Assembly (NCBI GenBank): GCA_947165895.1
Contig: CAMVCB010000004.1
Coordinates: forward strand, 330,591-394,590
Reading direction: 5' to 3'
Source: an uncultured Treponema sp.
GTDB lineage: Bacteria > Spirochaetota > Spirochaetia > Treponematales > Treponemataceae
DNA length: 64,000 nucleotides
The position numbers and the translations under genes are program-made. This document shows, one piece after another, positions 8,899 to 18,231 of this stretch (positions within the stretch are counted from its first letter, which is position 1; every line of letters starts with the position of its first letter). The notes below the pieces were generated by a model that searched no databases, was not told the origin of the DNA, and saw only the letters and a list, made by a program, of their open reading frames with translations.

Positions 8899-9888
8899 AT
8901 GAAAAAAATAATACTTACAGCCCTGGCTCTTTCTCTCAGCCTTACGTCACTTTCGGCTGCAAAGGCAAAAAAAGCTAAACAGGTAAAAATCGGTATTGCA
9001 AAAATTGTTCAGCACGTAGCTCTGGACGACGTTGAACGCGGTGTAATGGACGCAGTAAAGGCTGCCGGAATTGATGCAAAATATGATTTGCAGAATGCAA
9101 ACGGCGATGTAAACACAGCCAACCAGATTGCGGCTCAGTTCCGCGATGAGCGCGTAGACGTAGCAGTTGGAATTGCAACTCCAATCGCAATTGCCCTTGC
9201 AAACACAATGAAAGATACTCCAATCGTATTCGGAACTGTAACAGATCCTCTTGGAGCTGGCCTTGTAAAAACTCTTGAGCACGGTGAACGCAACATCACA
9301 GGTATGAGTGATGAACTTCCTTCTGTTGAGCACATCAAGCTTTTCAAAAAAATCACTGGAATCAAAACTCTTGGTTACATTTACACTTCAAATGAAGACA
9401 ACTCAATTTCCGGTCTTGAACTGGTAAAAAAAGGCTGCAGGGAAGCAGGACTTGAACTTGTAACTCAGTCAATTTCTACTTCGGCAGAAGTTCGCCAGGC
9501 TGCAGAAGCAATCGTAAACCGCGTTGACGGAATCTACCTTACAACTGATAACACTGTATTCAGTGCCCTCCCAAGCCTTGTGAGCGTTTTAAACAAGGCT
9601 AAAAAGCCTATTTTCAGCGGCGACGTAACAGGTGCTAAAAACGGCGGCTGTTTTATGGCAAGCGGCTTCAACTACTACAAAGCAGGCTATGCAACCGGCG
9701 AAATCGTAGTACAGATTTTAAACGGCAAAAAGCCTTCAGAAATCCCTGTCCGCTTTATGACCCAGCCAAGTGATTCAGACCTTTTATTCGACCTGGACAC
9801 AGCTAAGGCCTGCGGAATTACAATCCCGGAAGAATACCTCAAACAGGCGACATTTATTATAGAAAATGGTAAACTTATTGAAAAATAA
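8899..9888 (+). CDS. ABC transporter substrate-binding protein (TrpX/COG2984 family)
   Basis: A 329-residue exported binding protein with a typical signal peptide (residues 1 to about 21) ending SLSAAKA. The body matches the COG2984/DUF534 family: KIGIAKIVQHVALDDVERGVMDAVKAAG, then VAVGIATPIA, TPIVFGTVTDPLGAGLV, TTDNTVFSALPSLV and FSGDVTGAKNGGCFMASGFNYYKAG. Members work with a permease and an ATPase of the next two genes. In several Gram-positive bacteria this set is predicted to import tryptophan or another aromatic compound, but the ligand here is not fixed by sequence. I choose ATG 8899 because GGAGGA lies six bases upstream. ATG 8887 is in frame but overlaps that ribosome site. Confidence 0.9.
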   Translation: MKKIILTALALSLSLTSLSAAKAKKAKQVKIGIAKIVQHVALDDVERGVMDAVKAAGIDAKYDLQNANGDVNTANQIAAQFRDERVDVAVGIATPIAIALANTMKDTPIVFGTVTDPLGAGLVKTLEHGERNITGMSDELPSVEHIKLFKKITGIKTLGYIYTSNEDNSISGLELVKKGCREAGLELVTQSISTSAEVRQAAEAIVNRVDGIYLTTDNTVFSALPSLVSVLNKAKKPIFSGDVTGAKNGGCFMASGFNYYKAGYATGEIVVQILNGKKPSEIPVRFMTQPSDSDLLFDLDTAKACGITIPEEYLKQATFIIENGKLIEK

Positions 9889-9899
9889 GATGACATCAT

Positions 9900-10018
9900 A
9901 AAAAAGGCGCTAGTGGAGCGGGGCTGCAAAGTCATTCTAAGGTTTAAGCGAGCTTGTGCTCCAAGCGGTGCTGCCCTTAGCCCTGACTTTGCAGAAACGC
10001 GCAACGGAAGCCTTTTTT
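9900..10018 (+). terminator. Large nested hairpin between binding-protein and permease genes
   Basis: A 119-base structure made of nested perfect stems. AAAAAAGGC (9900-9908) pairs with GCCTTTTTT (10010-10018). CTGCAAAGTCA (9924-9934) pairs with TGACTTTGCAG (9984-9994). CTAAGG (9937-9942) pairs with CCTTAG (9975-9980), with GAGC/GCTC at the tip. It ends in a T run, so it can act as a partial terminator and 3' stabiliser, which would give more binding protein than permease. Confidence 0.7.
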
Positions 10019-10052
10019 ATTGGTCAGTGAATTTTTTTTCAGTGAGTTTTCC

Positions 10053-10997
10053 ATGTTAGAAACAATTCTTATCGAAGGCCTTATATACGGAATAATGGTA
10101 TTAGGCCTTTTTATTTCTTACCGCACCCTTAATTTCTGCGATATGACAGTTGACGGAGCCTTTCCAATGGGCGGCTGTATTCTTGCGGCCTGTCTTCTTC
10201 ACGGTCTCCCGCCTTTTATTGCACTTATTCTTGCTTTTGCCGGCGGCTGTCTTGCAGGTCTCTGTACAAGCTTCCTTTACACAAAGCTCCGTATTCCTGA
10301 TCTGCTGGCCGGAATCCTTATGATGACAATGCTTTATTCCGTAAACCTGCGCATCATGTCTAACCGTGCAAACGTTTCTTTCCTCCGTATTCAGACATTA
10401 TTCAGCCGCATTCAGGACTTTTTTGCAGATAAATTTCCTTCACTGCCAGGCGACACAGGAATCCTTATTTTCCTGATTGTCTTCATTGTGATTTTTAAGG
10501 CCGTCCTGGATTTGTTTTTCCACACAGACCTTGGACTTACAATGGGAGCTTTAGGTTCAAATGAGCAGATGATTATTTCTCAGGGGGTAAATCCTCAGAT
10601 TGTGCGCGGAATCGGTGTTTGTGTTGGAGACGGACTTGCAGCCCTTTCTGGAGCCTTTACCGCAATGTATAACGGTTTTGCCGACGTAGGAAGCGGAACC
10701 GGCGTTATCGTAAGCGGACTTGCTTCCCTCATGCTTGGCGAATTCATCATCCGTTCAAATAAAATCCAGTATCAGACTCTGCGCGTTTTGATTGGTTCGA
10801 TTATCTACCGTGCCCTTATGCTGCTTGCCCGCCGCTACGGCCACTATATCCACCTTACCGCAAACGATCTCAAGCTGATTACAGGCCTTCTTATCATAAT
10901 CTGCCTCATTGTTGCAAACATGAAAGGCAAAACTGATTTGAAAAAACATCTTATGCGCCCTGCAAAATGCGGCACAAAAGGAGACCGCAAATGTTAA
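10053..10997 (+). CDS. ABC transporter permease (COG4120 family)
   Basis: A 314-residue integral membrane protein with about eight hydrophobic segments. The N-terminus (LIEGLIYGIMVLGLFISYRTL.FCDMTVDGAFPMGG) and the internal ALGSNEQMIISQGVNPQIVRGIGV block are typical of the permease partner of COG2984 binding proteins. It forms the membrane channel. The first in-frame ATG, 10053, fits the membrane topology; the ribosome site is poor (GTGAG). Its end overlaps the ATPase gene by seven bases. Confidence 0.88.
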   Translation: MLETILIEGLIYGIMVLGLFISYRTLNFCDMTVDGAFPMGGCILAACLLHGLPPFIALILAFAGGCLAGLCTSFLYTKLRIPDLLAGILMMTMLYSVNLRIMSNRANVSFLRIQTLFSRIQDFFADKFPSLPGDTGILIFLIVFIVIFKAVLDLFFHTDLGLTMGALGSNEQMIISQGVNPQIVRGIGVCVGDGLAALSGAFTAMYNGFADVGSGTGVIVSGLASLMLGEFIIRSNKIQYQTLRVLIGSIIYRALMLLARRYGHYIHLTANDLKLITGLLIIICLIVANMKGKTDLKKHLMRPAKCGTKGDRKC

Positions 10998-11794
10998 GAC
11001 TTGAAAATATCGGAATAACCTTCCACGCCGGAACCCCGGACGAAAATACAGCACTTAAAAACATCAACCTTACAATCAACAAGGGCGATTTTATTACAGT
11101 AATCGGTTCAAACGGAGCCGGAAAAACAACCCTCTACAATCTGATTGCAGGAACTTTGAGCCCGACTAAAGGAAAAATCTACCTTGACGATAATGGCAGC
11201 GAACGCGAAATTACAGACGACGCAGAATACAAACGCGCTTCATATATCGGACGTATTTTCCAGAATCCTCTTTTGGGAACAGCCGGAAAAATGAGTCTTG
11301 AAGACAACATGGTAATCTGCAGTAAAAAAGGCTGGAAGGGCTTGAAAATCAGTCTGAACAAAAAGCTACGTGACCAGTTTAAAGACCAGCTAAAAGTTCT
11401 GAATATGGGTCTGGAAGAACGCCTTAATGACAACGTTGAACAGTTTTCGGGCGGTCAGCGTCAGGCACTCACACTTTTGATGGCTGTAATGTCAAAACCG
11501 GCTCTTCTGCTTCTGGACGAGCATACAGCTGCCCTTGACCCTACAAACGCCGCCTTAATCATGAAGCTTACCCGAAAATTTGCAGAGGAATACAATCTTA
11601 CTGTAATGATGGTAACCCACAACATGCAGCAGGCTTTGGACTACGGTAACCGCCTTTTGATGATGGACGGCGGAGAAATCATCTATGACGTAAGCGGAGA
11701 AGAAAAGCAGAAGCTTACTCTGGACGATCTGGCTCAGAAGTTCCGCGAAATCAAAAAAAGCAGCATGACCAACGATCAGATGGTTCTTCAATAA
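10991..11794 (+). CDS. ABC transporter ATP-binding protein (COG1101 family)
   Basis: A 267-residue ATPase that powers the preceding importer. Walker A GSNGAGKTT spans residues 39-47. The signature is FSGGQRQAL, followed by Walker B LLLLDEHTAALDP and the switch histidine in MMVTHNM. The DEHTAALDP form is characteristic of COG1101. ATG 10991 is preferred because AAAGGAGA lies just upstream and it overlaps the permease stop codon (translational coupling). An earlier in-frame ATG at 10967 has no such site. Confidence 0.92.
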   Translation: MLRLENIGITFHAGTPDENTALKNINLTINKGDFITVIGSNGAGKTTLYNLIAGTLSPTKGKIYLDDNGSEREITDDAEYKRASYIGRIFQNPLLGTAGKMSLEDNMVICSKKGWKGLKISLNKKLRDQFKDQLKVLNMGLEERLNDNVEQFSGGQRQALTLLMAVMSKPALLLLDEHTAALDPTNAALIMKLTRKFAEEYNLTVMMVTHNMQQALDYGNRLLMMDGGEIIYDVSGEEKQKLTLDDLAQKFREIKKSSMTNDQMVLQ

Positions 11795-11865
11795 TTGTAA
11801 TATTCTTTTATTTTTAGATTTCCAGTTTTCGTAAGGCCGGATTTTTAGTATAATAACTGGCTATT

Positions 11866-13650
11866 ATGAATTACGAAAATCCTCTGATTGTACAAAGTGA
11901 CCGGACTCTTCTTCTTGACGTACATGCTCCGCTGGCGGAAGAATGCCGCAATGCCCTTATTCCTTTTGCAGAGCTTGAAAAGTCACCTGAACATCTTCAT
12001 ACATACAGACTTTCTCCCTTGTCGCTCTGGAATGCAGCCAGTGCAGGATTTTCGGCAGATGACGCTGTTGCTGTCCTTGAAAAATATGCCCGCTACGATG
12101 TGCCGCAGTCAATTCCCCAGTGGATTCAGGAAATTTCAAACCGATTCGGAACTTTGCGCCTTATTCCAGGACCAGAAAAAGAAACCGAAACTAAAGACAA
12201 AGACGGAAAACCAATCATAGAAAAATATCTTTACCTTACGGCAAAAACTGCTTCTGTTTTTAAGGAAATCGGGGTAAATCCGGCTGTAAAAAAATATCTC
12301 TGCGCTTCGACTTACGTGGAGCCGCAGGGGGCTGAAGGAACTCAGAAACTTGCAGCTCCGCTCACAGAGGATGAAAAACAGTACTGCTTTCTTCTTCATC
12401 TGACTGACCGCGGAACAATAAAGCAGCTTTTGCTTCAGGCAGGCTGGCCGGTTAAGGATGAAGTTGTACTTCAGGACGGTGAGCCTCTTGATGTGGCACT
12501 TCGGGAAAAAACTTCCGCTGGAAAAGATCTTGTAATCCGTGAATATCAGAGGGGGGCTGCCAGGGCGCTTGTCGGCGATAAAGGACCTGGAACCGGTTTT
12601 GGTACAATCGTTCTTCCATGCGGAGCCGGAAAAACTGTTGTCGGCATGACGATTATGGACATGCTCAAAACAAGTACCCTTATCATTACGACAAACATTT
12701 CTGCCGTTCACCAGTGGATTGATGAACTGCTTGATAAAACAAATCTTACTGCTGACCAGATTGCCGAATACACAGGGGAATCAAAGACAATCAAGCAGGT
12801 TACTGTTGCAACCTATCAGGTTTTGACCTGGCGGCCGGATAAGGAAGGTCCTTATCCTCATTTCAGTATTTTCCACGAGCGTCCATGGGGACTTATCATT
12901 TATGATGAAGTTCATATGCTGCCGGCTCCGGTTTTCCGCGTGGTTGCCGAGCTTCAGGCTGTTCGCCGCGTAGGCCTTACAGCAACTCTTGTCCGCGAAG
13001 ATCACTGTGAAGGTTATGTTTTCAGTCTTGTCGGCCCTAAACGTTATGATGTTCCATGGAAGGAGCTTGAACGTGACCACTGGATTGCAACTGCCGAGTG
13101 TATAGAAGTCCGCATAGACCTTCCTGTAAGTCAGGAAATTGATTACGCAGTTGCCGGTGTGCGCGAGAAACACAAGATGGCCAGTCAGAATGCAGAAAAG
13201 CTTCCGGTTGTGGAAGAAATCATTAAAGCTCACCCGGAGGATAAAATCCTTGTAATCGGGCAGTATCTTGAGCAGCTGGACGAAATTGCTAAAAAAATCG
13301 GGGCGCCTATTATTACAGGTAAGGTTCCCAATGCTGAACGCGATAAGATTTATGCAGACTTCCGCAGCGGAAAAATCCGCGTACTTGTAGTTTCAAAAGT
13401 TGCAAACTTTGCAATTGACCTTCCGGACGCCAGTCTTGCCATTCAGGTGAGCGGAACTTTCGGCAGCCGCCAGGAAGAAGCCCAGAGGCTTGGACGAATT
13501 CTCAGACCAAAGGAAAGAACTTCGCGTTTTTACACACTGATTACCCGCAACACCGTAGAAGAAGAGTTCGGCTCCAACCGCCAGAAGTTCCTTGCCGAAC
13601 AGGGCTATCAGTATAAAATTGTGCGTTATTCGCCTGGCTGCGAGCTTTAG
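11866..13650 (+). CDS. XPB/ERCC3-type DNA helicase
   Basis: A 594-residue superfamily 2 helicase resembling bacterial XPB. Residues 1 to about 220 form the helicase-associated N-terminal region. The RecA-like core follows, with Walker A CGAGKT (252-257), the DEVH box at 347-350, VGLTATLVRED, and motif VI QRLGRILRPK near 540. Bacterial XPB proteins unwind DNA 3'-5' in vitro and are linked to repair; the cellular role is unclear. TATAAT (11849-11854) lies 11 bases before the ATG and there is no ribosome site, so the transcript is nearly leaderless. The partner gene starts 15 bases downstream. Confidence 0.92.
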   Translation: MNYENPLIVQSDRTLLLDVHAPLAEECRNALIPFAELEKSPEHLHTYRLSPLSLWNAASAGFSADDAVAVLEKYARYDVPQSIPQWIQEISNRFGTLRLIPGPEKETETKDKDGKPIIEKYLYLTAKTASVFKEIGVNPAVKKYLCASTYVEPQGAEGTQKLAAPLTEDEKQYCFLLHLTDRGTIKQLLLQAGWPVKDEVVLQDGEPLDVALREKTSAGKDLVIREYQRGAARALVGDKGPGTGFGTIVLPCGAGKTVVGMTIMDMLKTSTLIITTNISAVHQWIDELLDKTNLTADQIAEYTGESKTIKQVTVATYQVLTWRPDKEGPYPHFSIFHERPWGLIIYDEVHMLPAPVFRVVAELQAVRRVGLTATLVREDHCEGYVFSLVGPKRYDVPWKELERDHWIATAECIEVRIDLPVSQEIDYAVAGVREKHKMASQNAEKLPVVEEIIKAHPEDKILVIGQYLEQLDEIAKKIGAPIITGKVPNAERDKIYADFRSGKIRVLVVSKVANFAIDLPDASLAIQVSGTFGSRQEEAQRLGRILRPKERTSRFYTLITRNTVEEEFGSNRQKFLAEQGYQYKIVRYSPGCEL

Positions 13651-13665
13651 ACAGAGGAATTTAAG

Positions 13666-15753
13666 ATGGAAAATACGATTGATATCTGGGCAGAAGAAGT
13701 TGCATCCCTTCCCGACAAAGAGTTTTTCAATATCATGCGGCTCTATCTTGGAAAAATCAAAACTCCATATAACAAGCAGCGCCTTGTTTCCCAGCTGGCA
13801 AGCTTTCTTAAAACTCCGGAAAATATCAAAAATATTCTTTCATTCCTTGATGATTTTGACTGCGAGATTTTGTGTGCGGTTCGCTTTATCCAGAATTTGA
13901 CGCAGGAAAATCTTGTTCAGTTTTTTTCTGATTCTTACAAGCTTCCTTTGATTTATGCCCGCCTTGCAAATCTTCAGGAGCGCCTTTTAATTTATACGGT
14001 AAAAAATCAGGATGAAAAAACAATCTTCCTTATTAATCCGATTTTACTTCCTTATCTTGAAAAAAAATTATCGATAGAAAAACTGCTGCCAGAACCTGTC
14101 CTTGTACAGAAAAATTTTGATGATATTTTCATTCTTTCGCAGAATTTTCTTCTGTCTTTTGTATCAGCCTTAAAAAATTATAATTTTTCACTCAAATCAG
14201 ACGGCTTGCTTAAAAAGAACAGCCTGAATGCGCTGGAAGCAATTTTTCCAGGCAAGGCAGAATGCCTTCAGCTGCTTGTAAATGCCTTTATAAATCTTTC
14301 TCTTTTACGGGAAGGAAAAAAATCCCTGGAAATTGATGATGAAAAGCTGGCACTTTTTGCAGGACTTGATGAGATTTTTCAATATGCTCTTTTATGTGCA
14401 GCTTCCTGTTCAAGATTCAGCCGTGACGGACTAAAAAAGGAAGCCCAGCTGCTTTTAGACTGTCTGGCATCTGTGCCGGAATCAGGTTTTACCAGAAAAT
14501 CTCTTCTGCGGCTTTCCTTTATGCTGGGGGCAAAAACAGAGGATGGAAGTGCCGTTGCAAAAAACAGCCGTTTTTCTCAGATTCTTGCGGCTGCCCGTTC
14601 AAAAGAAAATTACGATGCCTTCCAGAACGTTAATATTCTTGACCGCATGATAGATTCTGCTGCCTGCTTCGGCCTGATTCAGAAAAGTGGAAGTGATGAA
14701 AAAGGGGAAGCTGTTTATCTTGCCGGAAAAATTGAGAACAACAGTCATCCTGAAATCAAGCCTGTAAATATTGAATCGACATTTGCCGTATCACTTATGC
14801 CCGGCCTCCCGCTTTCTCAGAGCCTGGTGCTTGCTGATTTTCTGAAAATCCGCCAGTCAGGTCTTGTCTGCCAGTTTGAGCTTACAAAAGAATCTGCCGC
14901 AAACGCTTTTGACAAGGGGATGAACGCTCAGACAATTTTTGAAATCCTGGAAAAATTCAGTCTTTATGAAGTTCCTCAAAACCTGAAAATCAACGTTCTT
15001 GAGTGGTATAATTCATTTTCTTCTATAATACTCTACAAGGGCTTTGTCCTTAAGGTGATTTCTGAAAATATTCCTTTTGTTGAAAACAATCCGAAAATCC
15101 AGAAGTATGTTCAGGAAAAGCTTGCTGACGGAATCTATCTTTTAAATCTTCCTCTGGATGCGGATCCACAGCCTTTCCTTGCTGAATGCGGTTTGACTTC
15201 AGTCGGAAGCGTAAAAACTCCTGCCCAAAAGCATGAAGTTCTTGCCTTTCCGCTTTTGCGAAGCGGCCGTAAGTTTGATTTTAAGAAGACAGGTGGCGCT
15301 GGCGGTCAGTCAGAAATTAATCAGGGGGACGGGACTTCTTTATCGTCAGTTTCTGCTTCAAGTCTTATCGAAAGTTTTATAAAGCGTCTTGCCAGCCTTG
15401 AACTGGATAAAAATCAGAAGGAAGGCCTGAAAAACAGGATTATGAATAAGCTGATTATTACAGAAAGTCAGCTTTCTTCTGAGGCTGTCCGCACAGAAAT
15501 CCTTGAGGCTGAAGGAATGGATTTTTCCGGCAAGCTTCATCTGATTGATGCTGCCCAGAAGGATGGCGATCTCCTTGAAATACAAATGCCCAATGCGGAT
15601 GGAACAAAAGGCTATCAGACTATTATAGGAAAACCGGAAGCTTTAGTCCGCTCTCCTACAGATGCCCTGCTTGGACTTATTCTGGAACCGGAAAAAGAGC
15701 TTATTCAGCTTTACGTAAGCCGCATGACTCATGTCCGCCGCCTGCATTTTTAA
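13666..15753 (+). CDS. Helicase-associated protein partnering XPB
   Basis: A 695-residue soluble protein with no ATPase motifs. It is helical through the first 550 residues and ends in a compact region (LIITESQLSSEAVRTEILEAEGMDFSGKLHLIDAA.., then ...PTDALLGLILEPEKELIQLYVSRMTHVRRLHF in substance). Position and length match the XPB-adjacent helicase_C_3-type protein found beside XPB in actinobacteria (Rv0862c next to Rv0861c). I infer that it binds or regulates the helicase. AGAGGA precedes the ATG, and a terminator follows. Confidence 0.6.
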   Translation: MENTIDIWAEEVASLPDKEFFNIMRLYLGKIKTPYNKQRLVSQLASFLKTPENIKNILSFLDDFDCEILCAVRFIQNLTQENLVQFFSDSYKLPLIYARLANLQERLLIYTVKNQDEKTIFLINPILLPYLEKKLSIEKLLPEPVLVQKNFDDIFILSQNFLLSFVSALKNYNFSLKSDGLLKKNSLNALEAIFPGKAECLQLLVNAFINLSLLREGKKSLEIDDEKLALFAGLDEIFQYALLCAASCSRFSRDGLKKEAQLLLDCLASVPESGFTRKSLLRLSFMLGAKTEDGSAVAKNSRFSQILAAARSKENYDAFQNVNILDRMIDSAACFGLIQKSGSDEKGEAVYLAGKIENNSHPEIKPVNIESTFAVSLMPGLPLSQSLVLADFLKIRQSGLVCQFELTKESAANAFDKGMNAQTIFEILEKFSLYEVPQNLKINVLEWYNSFSSIILYKGFVLKVISENIPFVENNPKIQKYVQEKLADGIYLLNLPLDADPQPFLAECGLTSVGSVKTPAQKHEVLAFPLLRSGRKFDFKKTGGAGGQSEINQGDGTSLSSVSASSLIESFIKRLASLELDKNQKEGLKNRIMNKLIITESQLSSEAVRTEILEAEGMDFSGKLHLIDAAQKDGDLLEIQMPNADGTKGYQTIIGKPEALVRSPTDALLGLILEPEKELIQLYVSRMTHVRRLHF

Positions 15754-15786
15754 CCTGACTTGCGGGATTTTAAGTCAGGATTTTTA
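15754..15786 (+). terminator. Terminator of the XPB operon
   Basis: CCTGACTT (15754-15761) pairs with AAGTCAGG (15772-15779), followed by ATTTTT. It starts immediately after the stop codon. Confidence 0.85.
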
Positions 15787-15790
15787 AACT

Positions 15791-15819
15791 TTGCTATATT
15801 TGATTTTTGCCCTTATAAT
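15791..15819 (+). promoter_or_regulatory. Promoter of the first diguanylate cyclase gene
   Basis: TTGCTA (15791-15796), a 17-base spacer and TATAAT (15814-15819). The -10 box ends eight bases before ATG 15828, so transcription should begin at the start codon itself. Confidence 0.75.
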
Positions 15820-15827
15820 CAGATTAT

Positions 15828-17390
15828 ATGGGAAAAAAATCAGAAAGCCTCCTTTTTAAATTTGCCGTTATTTTCTTTGTTTTTACGATTTTGACGCTTT
15901 TTATGGCAGGTTTTGTAACTTATAAAAGCCAGAGTGCCGCCTACAAGCTTGAACGTGAAGAATCAATTCAGCAGGTTGCCTCCTACCTTGAAGAGGTTTT
16001 GACTGCCGACGGCAATGATTTTGCCTATTATCAGAAATATTTTCTTGCCCATAAAGACACCCTCAAGGTTCCTCACGGCTTTACTGCCTATGATGTTCAG
16101 ATTGCCCGTGAAAAATATGAGGAGCTTTTTAGCCAGCAGTATCCGGGGAAAATTATCGGGTGCAATATTTCTTTTGATGAGCTTTCAGATGAAGTTAAAG
16201 AGGCCTATACGGTTTATAAGCATGAATATTATCTGAATCATTTTGAACAGGCCAGAATCCGTTTTAATCTTGCCTACACAGAATACATCGTTCCTGAATC
16301 CAGAACAAATGAAGTTATGTATGTTCTGGATGCCATGCGTGATGAGCGGCTTGTTGACGGAAAAAAATACATTGAGCTTGGAATTACCGTTACCCATAAG
16401 CCTGAGGAACATTCGCGCGAGTGGGAAGCCTGGAATACAGGGCTTCGGCCTTCCGGTTTTGACACCTTTCATAATGAATATGGAAACGATTATGCCTGGT
16501 ACAGTCCTGTTTTCATAAACGGAATTAAGCTTGGTCTTATTGGTGTTGAAGTTGATATTGCCGACGTAAACTATAAAATCCTGCATAACACAATCTGGCA
16601 GATGTTTAACATAGGACTGATTCTTGTAATTGCCGTCATTATGGTGCTTTTTTACATTTACAAGAGATATATTTCAAAGCTTTATCGTCTGAAGGAAAGT
16701 GTAAAGCTTTATTCTCAGGGAAAAAATGCCGGTGTTGTAACTGATATCGAAAAAAATGCAAAGGGTAAGGATGAAATTTCCATACTCGCAATGCAGGTTT
16801 CTTCGATGATTCTGGAGCTGGAAAACTATATGCGCAATCTTCTGGAAACTGCAAAGGAGCTGCGTGATACCCAGCAGAAGGCTGATGCGATGAATGAGCT
16901 TGCAATTAAGGATGCCCTCACAGGTATCAGAAATAAAACTGCCTATGATACAGAGGTTCAGGCTTTGGACTGGCAGATTGGTCAGGGAAATGCAGAATTT
17001 TCTATTGCGATGATAGATCTGAACTACCTGAAAAAGATTAATGATACCTTTGGTCATGAGCAGGGAAATATTGCAATCAAAAAGCTCTGCTATATTGTCT
17101 GCCATACCTTCACTCATTCGCCGGTTTTCCGAATTGGCGGTGATGAATTTGTTACAATCCTAAAAAATGATGATTATAAGAACCGCGTAAATCTGGTTGA
17201 AGTCTTTAACAGAAGCCTGGCTGAGCTTGCAAAGGATGATAAGCTTGAAGTTTGGGAAAAAGTTTCGGCTGCTATCGGTATTGCTGATTTTGACATGAAA
17301 ATTGATGCTAATGTTGCCAATGTATTTGCACGTGCAGATAAGGCAATGTATCAGCATAAAAAAGAGATGAAGGCTGTAAGGGAAAGTTAG
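15828..17390 (+). CDS. Membrane-bound diguanylate cyclase (GGDEF)
   Basis: A 520-residue sensor enzyme that should make cyclic-di-GMP from two GTP. It has a transmembrane helix at about residues 9-29, a periplasmic sensor region to about 262, a second helix at about 264-284, a linker with coiled-coil character, then a GGDEF domain starting at KDALTGIRNKTAYD. The active-site GGDEF is intact at 437-441. The RxxD inhibitory site normally found just before it is absent (THSPVF instead), so product inhibition is probably lost. The same layout recurs in the gene at 58861. There is no ribosome site: the -10 box abuts the start. Its 3' end overlaps nrdG by four bases, convergently. Confidence 0.92.
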   Translation: MGKKSESLLFKFAVIFFVFTILTLFMAGFVTYKSQSAAYKLEREESIQQVASYLEEVLTADGNDFAYYQKYFLAHKDTLKVPHGFTAYDVQIAREKYEELFSQQYPGKIIGCNISFDELSDEVKEAYTVYKHEYYLNHFEQARIRFNLAYTEYIVPESRTNEVMYVLDAMRDERLVDGKKYIELGITVTHKPEEHSREWEAWNTGLRPSGFDTFHNEYGNDYAWYSPVFINGIKLGLIGVEVDIADVNYKILHNTIWQMFNIGLILVIAVIMVLFYIYKRYISKLYRLKESVKLYSQGKNAGVVTDIEKNAKGKDEISILAMQVSSMILELENYMRNLLETAKELRDTQQKADAMNELAIKDALTGIRNKTAYDTEVQALDWQIGQGNAEFSIAMIDLNYLKKINDTFGHEQGNIAIKKLCYIVCHTFTHSPVFRIGGDEFVTILKNDDYKNRVNLVEVFNRSLAELAKDDKLEVWEKVSAAIGIADFDMKIDANVANVFARADKAMYQHKKEMKAVRES

Positions 17391-17884
17391 CTCTTTCTGA
17401 TTTCTGCCAGTCTTAAAATCCTCTGGTTTTCTGAACCCCGGAATTCGAGCATAAGGTTTTTCTTTTCTTCGATAAAGGGGCCGTCTACCAGCACATCGAT
17501 GCAGTCAAGCATGCGGTCGGTGTATTCAGTGTGCTTTCTCTGTCCTTTCTGTAAATCTTTGTCGTAAATGTAGCCGGTCCAGCACCAGATGTTTTTCTGA
17601 GGGTAGCTTTGTTTGATTTTTTCAAGGAAGGGAGCAAGAACTGCCTGATTTTCTTCTTCAAAAGGCTCGCCGCCAAGAAGAGAAAGTCCCGCAATATATT
17701 CAGGTTCAAGTGCCTTTATGATTTCATCTTCTGTTTCAGCTGAAAAAACATTTCCAAAGTGAAAATTCCAGGTTTCCGGCTGAAAACAGCCCTTGCAGGC
17801 ATTTCGGCAACCGCTTACAAAAAGGGAAACGCGAACGCCTTCGCCGTCTGCCACATCAAACTTTTTTATTGCTCCGTAATTCAT
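17387..17884 (-). CDS. nrdG: Anaerobic ribonucleoside-triphosphate reductase activating protein
   Basis: A 165-residue radical-SAM enzyme that generates the glycyl radical on NrdD. The 4Fe-4S cysteines are C26, C30 and C33 in SGCRNACKGC. The GGEPFEEE block binds SAM. The partner nrdD lies 8 kb upstream on the same strand, at 25928-28090, with an accessory island between them. The start ATG 17884 has no ribosome site; GATAAT (17891-17896) ends six bases upstream, so leaderless expression is possible. A truncated second copy lies at 19967-20119. Confidence 0.94.
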   Translation of the reverse strand: MNYGAIKKFDVADGEGVRVSLFVSGCRNACKGCFQPETWNFHFGNVFSAETEDEIIKALEPEYIAGLSLLGGEPFEEENQAVLAPFLEKIKQSYPQKNIWCWTGYIYDKDLQKGQRKHTEYTDRMLDCIDVLVDGPFIEEKKNLMLEFRGSENQRILRLAEIRKS

Positions 17885-17953
17885 AAAAGTATTATCGGAG
17901 CTTTTGCGGGAAAAATTAATGCAGGGTCTGCTGTCTTCCCTGACGGAGCTGGT

Positions 17954-18196
17954 CTAGCTTAATACCGCCTTTGCCAGCTGGTCGGCGCAGCTGGTGCTTT
18001 TAAAGCCGCAGGTATTTCCGGCAAGCTTTGCGGCAATTTCTTCAGCCTTCATTCCGTTTACCAGTCTGGAAATTGCCTTTAAGTTTCCGTTGCAGCCGCC
18101 GTCAAAGCTTATGTTTGTTATTGTTCCGTCCTCGCTGCGGGTAAAGTGAATTGCCCGCGCGCAGGTACCGTGAGTTTTATATGTGATTTCTTCCAT
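17954..18196 (-). CDS. TSCPD-domain protein (TIGR03905-like)
   Basis: An 80-residue protein made only of a TSCPD domain, the small module also found at the C-terminus of adenosylcobalamin-dependent ribonucleotide reductases. Typical features are TCARAIHFTRSEDG, SFDGGCNGNLKAISRLV.GM and GFKSTSCADQLAKAV, with conserved cysteines. It probably helps regulate or assemble ribonucleotide reductase. That fits its position 69 bases upstream of nrdG on the same strand. TATATT (18206-18211) lies nine bases before the ATG and no ribosome site is visible. Confidence 0.85.
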   Translation of the reverse strand: MEEITYKTHGTCARAIHFTRSEDGTITNISFDGGCNGNLKAISRLVNGMKAEEIAAKLAGNTCGFKSTSCADQLAKAVLS

Positions 18197-18231
18197 AGTG
18201 GATTAAATATAGAAGAAATTACTGAGAAAAT

